From Pseudomonas sp. 7P_10.2_Bac1 (GTDB lineage Bacteria; Pseudomonadota; Gammaproteobacteria; Pseudomonadales; Pseudomonadaceae), in contig NZ_JANLNV010000012.1 of assembly GCF_025465935.1 (NCBI RefSeq), positions 46,470 to 110,469 of the forward strand: DNA of 64,000 bases, written 5' to 3'. The notes under the pieces are model-generated. The model did no database searches. It was not told the DNA's origin and saw only the letters and a list, made by a program, of their open reading frames with translations. This document shows positions 61,073 through 64,000 of the stretch, piece after piece. The position numbers were made by a program, and so were the translations under genes. The first letter of the stretch is position 1; every line of letters starts with the position of its first letter.

Positions 61073-61975
61073 TCAACCCGCAATCAACAGCTTGGAAAAA
61101 TCACTGAGCCTTTGCGCCATCGCTCCAATATCCTGACTGACACCTACCCAGCGTCCGGGTCTGTAAAGGGCCACGAAGTTAAGGGGAGGGAGTGGGGGAT
61201 CGCATTTGATTTCGCCCAAATCGCCTCTTTCGAGCAGGTGCTGCAAGCAGTCCTTGGGCAAATAGGAAATGCCCATCCCAGAGAGGGTCAGCCCGACTTG
61301 TGCGAGCAAGTTACTCACAGTGGCAGACCTTGGGAAGTTGACATTCTCTTGCGCGAACCATCTCTGATAGAGCAGGCCAGAGCCTGATGACGTGCCTTGC
61401 GTGAGTAGTTTTTGACTCGACAGCTCATGCAGTTTCCAGACGCGTTCGGTGTCCAGTAATCGGGGCGCGCACATCCACACAATATTGACCGGTTGCAACG
61501 CGATTGCGATGGACCTTGAGTCGGTGAAGACATCGGGCAGCACGACGAGATCTAAATGGTCTTGTTCAAATTTTCGAAACAGCTCGGTCCCTACCTCGAC
61601 GATGGGTTCCAATTGCAAGCGTGGGTAGACCTCATTCACGGCCTCAACCAGTGAGGGCAGCCAGGTCATGGCGGTCAACTCCGTGACACCGATGCGATAT
61701 CGACCGACCAGAGCGGTTTTATCGCTGATCTCGCCGAGCATTTGATCGCGCCGATACAGAAGTTCGGTCGCGTGCTCCAACAACAAGAAGCCTTTGGTAG
61801 TGAGCCGGGCTGTTCGCCGAGTGCGGTCAAACATGGCCACGCTGAAGGTGTCTTCGAGCTCAACAATCCGTTTGGAAATCGCCGACTGGGACATATTCAA
61901 CTTGGCCGCCGCCGCCTCGAAACTGCCCAACTGGGCAATCCAGTAAAGAGCCTCCAATTGTTTGAAAGTTACCAT
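61073..61975 (-). CDS. LysR family transcriptional regulator
   Basis: 300 residues. Helix-turn-helix YWIAQLGSFEAAAAKLNMSQSAISKRIVELEDTFSVAMFDRTRR, then the effector fold (RYRIGVTELTAMTWLPSLVEAVNEVYPR). The aminotransferase gene lies divergent across a 508-base gap. Confidence 0.9.
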   Translation of the reverse strand: MVTFKQLEALYWIAQLGSFEAAAAKLNMSQSAISKRIVELEDTFSVAMFDRTRRTARLTTKGFLLLEHATELLYRRDQMLGEISDKTALVGRYRIGVTELTAMTWLPSLVEAVNEVYPRLQLEPIVEVGTELFRKFEQDHLDLVVLPDVFTDSRSIAIALQPVNIVWMCAPRLLDTERVWKLHELSSQKLLTQGTSSGSGLLYQRWFAQENVNFPRSATVSNLLAQVGLTLSGMGISYLPKDCLQHLLERGDLGEIKCDPPLPPLNFVALYRPGRWVGVSQDIGAMAQRLSDFSKLLIAG

Positions 61976-62483
61976 TTAGAGAAGCCTTGTTTAAGTGAAG
62001 TGCTGTGAACAGTGTGGCGAATAGCCCCTCGGCGTTGTCATTGAAACCTGCTCTTTATGGCGCCGAAGGCGGCCAGTGGGAGCGCTCTGGACAAGCGCAA
62101 GTGGGGGATCCTTGCACCCCGCGGACTAAGGTGCAAGCACGATCCCTGTTTTAAAAAACATTACTTAAGGTGATGGAAAACTATAATTAAATGTCGCTAA
62201 AAGTATTCTTCTGATGAGCCTAAGATCGACTCTACGGTGATCATGCTCCAGCGCCAGAGGCTCAGTTTTGCCTTTGAGTAGCGTTCCCCCCACGGTTCTT
62301 CCACGCGGCAAATTGAGCCTCAGCGTTGGCGGCATGACCGTAAATCCAGGATGCCTCCCGTTTTACGGCGGGACAGCACGGCGCTCTGGAAAATACTTCA
62401 AGGCTGTGATCGAAGGGGTCTAGTGACCCCTTGAGATCAACACCGCTTTGGCTCAAATAAGTTTGCTGCGAGAAAAAAATAAA
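61976..62483. other. Long intergenic region with an inverted repeat
   Basis: 508 bases with no supportable gene. CTTGCACC at 62111-62118 and GGTGCAAG at 62130-62137 form an 8-bp inverted repeat. The region must hold the promoters of the LysR and aminotransferase genes. Confidence 0.4.
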
Positions 62484-63692
62484 ATGGATAACGCGTTTTT
62501 GTCAGAACGGGTGCTGAGTATTGCCCCGTCTCCGAGTGTGGCCGCCAATGCCCTGGTTGCGCAGCTTCGTGCAGAAGGCAAGGACATCGTGAACTTCACG
62601 GTGGGTGAACCTGATCTCAACACCCCCGCTCATATCGTTGAGGCCGCACGCAAAGCGATGGAATCTGGTGATACGCATTACACCAGTACCCTTGGGACGC
62701 CGGCCCTGCGCGCGGCCATCGTCACGAAACTCGCTCGTGACAATGGTCTGCAATACAGCCTCGAAGAGGTGGTGGCCGGATCGGGTGGCAAGCAAATTAT
62801 TTATGAAGCGCTGGCAGCGACACTCAATCCTGGTGACGAAGTCATCGTTCATACGCCTTACTGGGTTTCCTACCCGGACATCACCCGTCTGAATGGTGGG
62901 ACACCGGTCGTTATCCACGGCCATGAAGGCAATGGATTCAAACTGACTCCCGGCGAACTGGAACAGGCGATCACGTCCCGTACCAAGTGGGTCATTCTCA
63001 ACAGCCCCAACAACCCGAGTGGCGCTGTGTATACCGCAGCAGAACTTCAAGCGCTGGCCCAAGTGCTTCGCGATCACCCGCACGTGTTGATCATGGCTGA
63101 CGAAATCTACGAGCACTTCGTCTACAGCGCCGAACCCTACACTTCATTCCCGGCGGCGGCCCCGGACTTGAAGGCGCGTACCCTGATTGTCAATGGCGCT
63201 TCCAAAGGCTATGCCATGACGGGCTGGCGCCTGGGCTTTGGTGCGGGACCAAAATGGCTGATTGCCGCGATTGGCAAGCTGCTTTCTCAGAGCACCACGT
63301 GCCCTAGCTCGATCAGCCAGGCCGCGGCGGTTGCCGCATTTTCAGGGGACCAAACCCCGGTACAGGCAATGTCCAGTCTCTACAAGGGGCGCAGGGACAT
63401 CATGCTGCTTGCGCTTGAGGGCGTGCCTGGTCTGACGTGCACCGTGCCAGACGGCGCTTTCTACCTGTTCGTCAACGTCAAGGGCCTGCTGGGCAAGACC
63501 ACACCGGGTGGGCAAGTGCTCAAGAGTGATGGCGATGTCGTCAAGTACTGGCTCGAGGTGGCGGGCGTCGCCACGGTCGTGGGTCAAGCGTATGGCATCA
63601 GCCCTTATGTCCGGTTGTCCTTTGCCAGTGGCGAAGCGGTGATCCAGGACGGCTGCGCACGCATTCGTCGTGCCTGTGAATCGTTGCGTTGA
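62484..63692 (+). CDS. Class I PLP aminotransferase, aspartate-aminotransferase-like
   Basis: Start set at ATG 62484; 402 residues. Aminotransferase fold type I: VNFTVGEPDLNTP, YTSTLGTPALR, SPNNPSGAVY (substrate carboxylate region), and Lys241 in NGASKGYAMTGWRLGF for PLP. It swaps amino groups between an amino acid and a keto acid such as 2-oxoglutarate; the substrate is probably aspartate or an aromatic or branched amino acid. A terminator follows, then a dicarboxylate/amino-acid symporter, which suggests use of imported amino acids. Confidence 0.9.
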   Translation: MDNAFLSERVLSIAPSPSVAANALVAQLRAEGKDIVNFTVGEPDLNTPAHIVEAARKAMESGDTHYTSTLGTPALRAAIVTKLARDNGLQYSLEEVVAGSGGKQIIYEALAATLNPGDEVIVHTPYWVSYPDITRLNGGTPVVIHGHEGNGFKLTPGELEQAITSRTKWVILNSPNNPSGAVYTAAELQALAQVLRDHPHVLIMADEIYEHFVYSAEPYTSFPAAAPDLKARTLIVNGASKGYAMTGWRLGFGAGPKWLIAAIGKLLSQSTTCPSSISQAAAVAAFSGDQTPVQAMSSLYKGRRDIMLLALEGVPGLTCTVPDGAFYLFVNVKGLLGKTTPGGQVLKSDGDVVKYWLEVAGVATVVGQAYGISPYVRLSFASGEAVIQDGCARIRRACESLR

Positions 63693-63717
63693 TACGCACT
63701 TGATCGCTGAAAGGCAC

Positions 63718-63739
63718 GGGGGCGCAAGCCCCCTTTTTT
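63718..63739 (+). terminator. Rho-independent terminator after the aminotransferase
   Basis: GGGGGC-GCAA-GCCCCC at 63718-63733 is a GNRA-type tetraloop hairpin, followed by six T residues. Confidence 0.93.
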
Positions 63740-63780
63740 CTAAAACAAGATCCTGCCACTGATTAACGTGTGAGACGGAC

Positions 63781-64000
63781 ATGCATAAACCACGTATCCC
63801 GCTGGTCGCTCAAATTCTGATCGGCCTGATAACCGGCATCGCATTGGGTGCCCTTCTTAATTACTTCCCTGACGCGCGCCCTTGGCTCGTTACTAACTGT
63901 CTGCAACCGGCGGGCGATCTGTTCATCAAAATGATGAAGATGATTGTTATCCCCATTGTTTTTTGTTGCATGGTGGTGGGCGTTGCAGGGCAGGGCGATA
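63781..64000 (+). CDS. Dicarboxylate/amino-acid:cation symporter, N-terminal part
   Basis: From ATG 63781 the frame stays open to the window end (73 residues visible). It begins HKPRIPLVAQILIGLITGIALG and goes on to LFIKMMKMIVIPIVFCCMVVG, the standard first helices of the DAACS family (GltP/DctA type). It imports glutamate, aspartate or C4-dicarboxylates with protons or sodium. The rest lies outside the window. The upstream terminator shows separate transcription. Confidence 0.88.
   Translation, partial: MHKPRIPLVAQILIGLITGIALGALLNYFPDARPWLVTNCLQPAGDLFIKMMKMIVIPIVFCCMVVGVAGQGD

Noticed and set aside
394..64000. A second copy of the tRNA-Lys 3' end as an attachment site
   Set aside because: None found by eye, so no att pair is claimed despite the ICE relic.
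1..64000. CRISPR array
   Set aside because: No series of regularly spaced identical repeats was seen on either strand.

Overview
The window looks like the chromosome of a Pseudomonas of the fluorescens type. The signs are GC-rich genes, OprD and OprB porins, a fused FhuB permease, a LexA-controlled umuDC pair, many LysR and AraC regulators, and relics of IS66, IS1182 and ICE genes. This is inferred from gene content only, and species cannot be given. The window opens inside queC and closes inside a dicarboxylate/amino-acid symporter gene.

Layout. 0-9.2 kb is a patchy accessory zone beside a tRNA-Lys(UUU) gene: an orphan SMI1/KNR4 protein, a small P-loop kinase, two tandem DUF2157 membrane proteins, a GNAT enzyme, a HIT-like protein, an ICE remnant of the RAQPRD family, a decayed small-gene pair and a damaged IS66. 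9.2-15.5 kb is a catabolic operon (cupin dioxygenase of the 2,4'-dihydroxyacetophenone type, MFS, zinc alcohol dehydrogenase, SDR, OprB porin) with a divergent AraC regulator. 15.7-18.2 kb holds a umuC scrap, a LysR gene and a divergent FAD monooxygenase. 18.3-19.6 kb is an internally deleted IS1182-type element. 19.7-25.3 kb is a tight three-gene operon (nuclease-like protein, small middle protein, zinc-hook SMC-like ATPase), read here as an ABC-three-component/Lamassu-type conflict system. It abuts a broken yedK (SRAP) gene. 26.0-27.8 kb is umuDC with a clear LexA box.

27.8-37.4 kb is mixed: a secreted M12-type metalloprotease lipoprotein, a DUF1176 protein, a three-gene M48 protease operon, an AraC regulator, a DJ-1/PfpI protein and an OprD porin. 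37.6-46.2 kb is a complete iron-siderophore uptake operon (TonB receptor, binding protein, fused permease, ATPase) with an embedded cyclic-peptide-type ABC exporter and a divergent AraC regulator. 47.0-51.7 kb has a less GC-rich cluster: a GlxA-type regulator, an ABM protein, a periplasmic protein, a cytochrome b, a Tat-type molybdopterin oxidoreductase and an epoxide-hydrolase-like protein. 51.8-54.7 kb has an XRE regulator divergent from a DHA2 MFS pump, then an unrecognised exported protein. 55.1-61.0 kb has a tautomerase with a LysR gene, then a LysR regulator divergent from a cystathionine beta-lyase and a polar amino-acid ABC transporter (binding protein, permease, ATPase), probably for sulfur amino acids. 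61.0-64.0 kb has a LysR gene, a class I aminotransferase and the start of the symporter.

The most notable points are the three-gene conflict system sitting in a degraded yedK locus, and scattered short yedK/umuC scraps at 1.5 and 15.7 kb. These suggest repeated insertion and decay around an SOS-repair locus. No CRISPR array, rRNA or intact prophage was seen.
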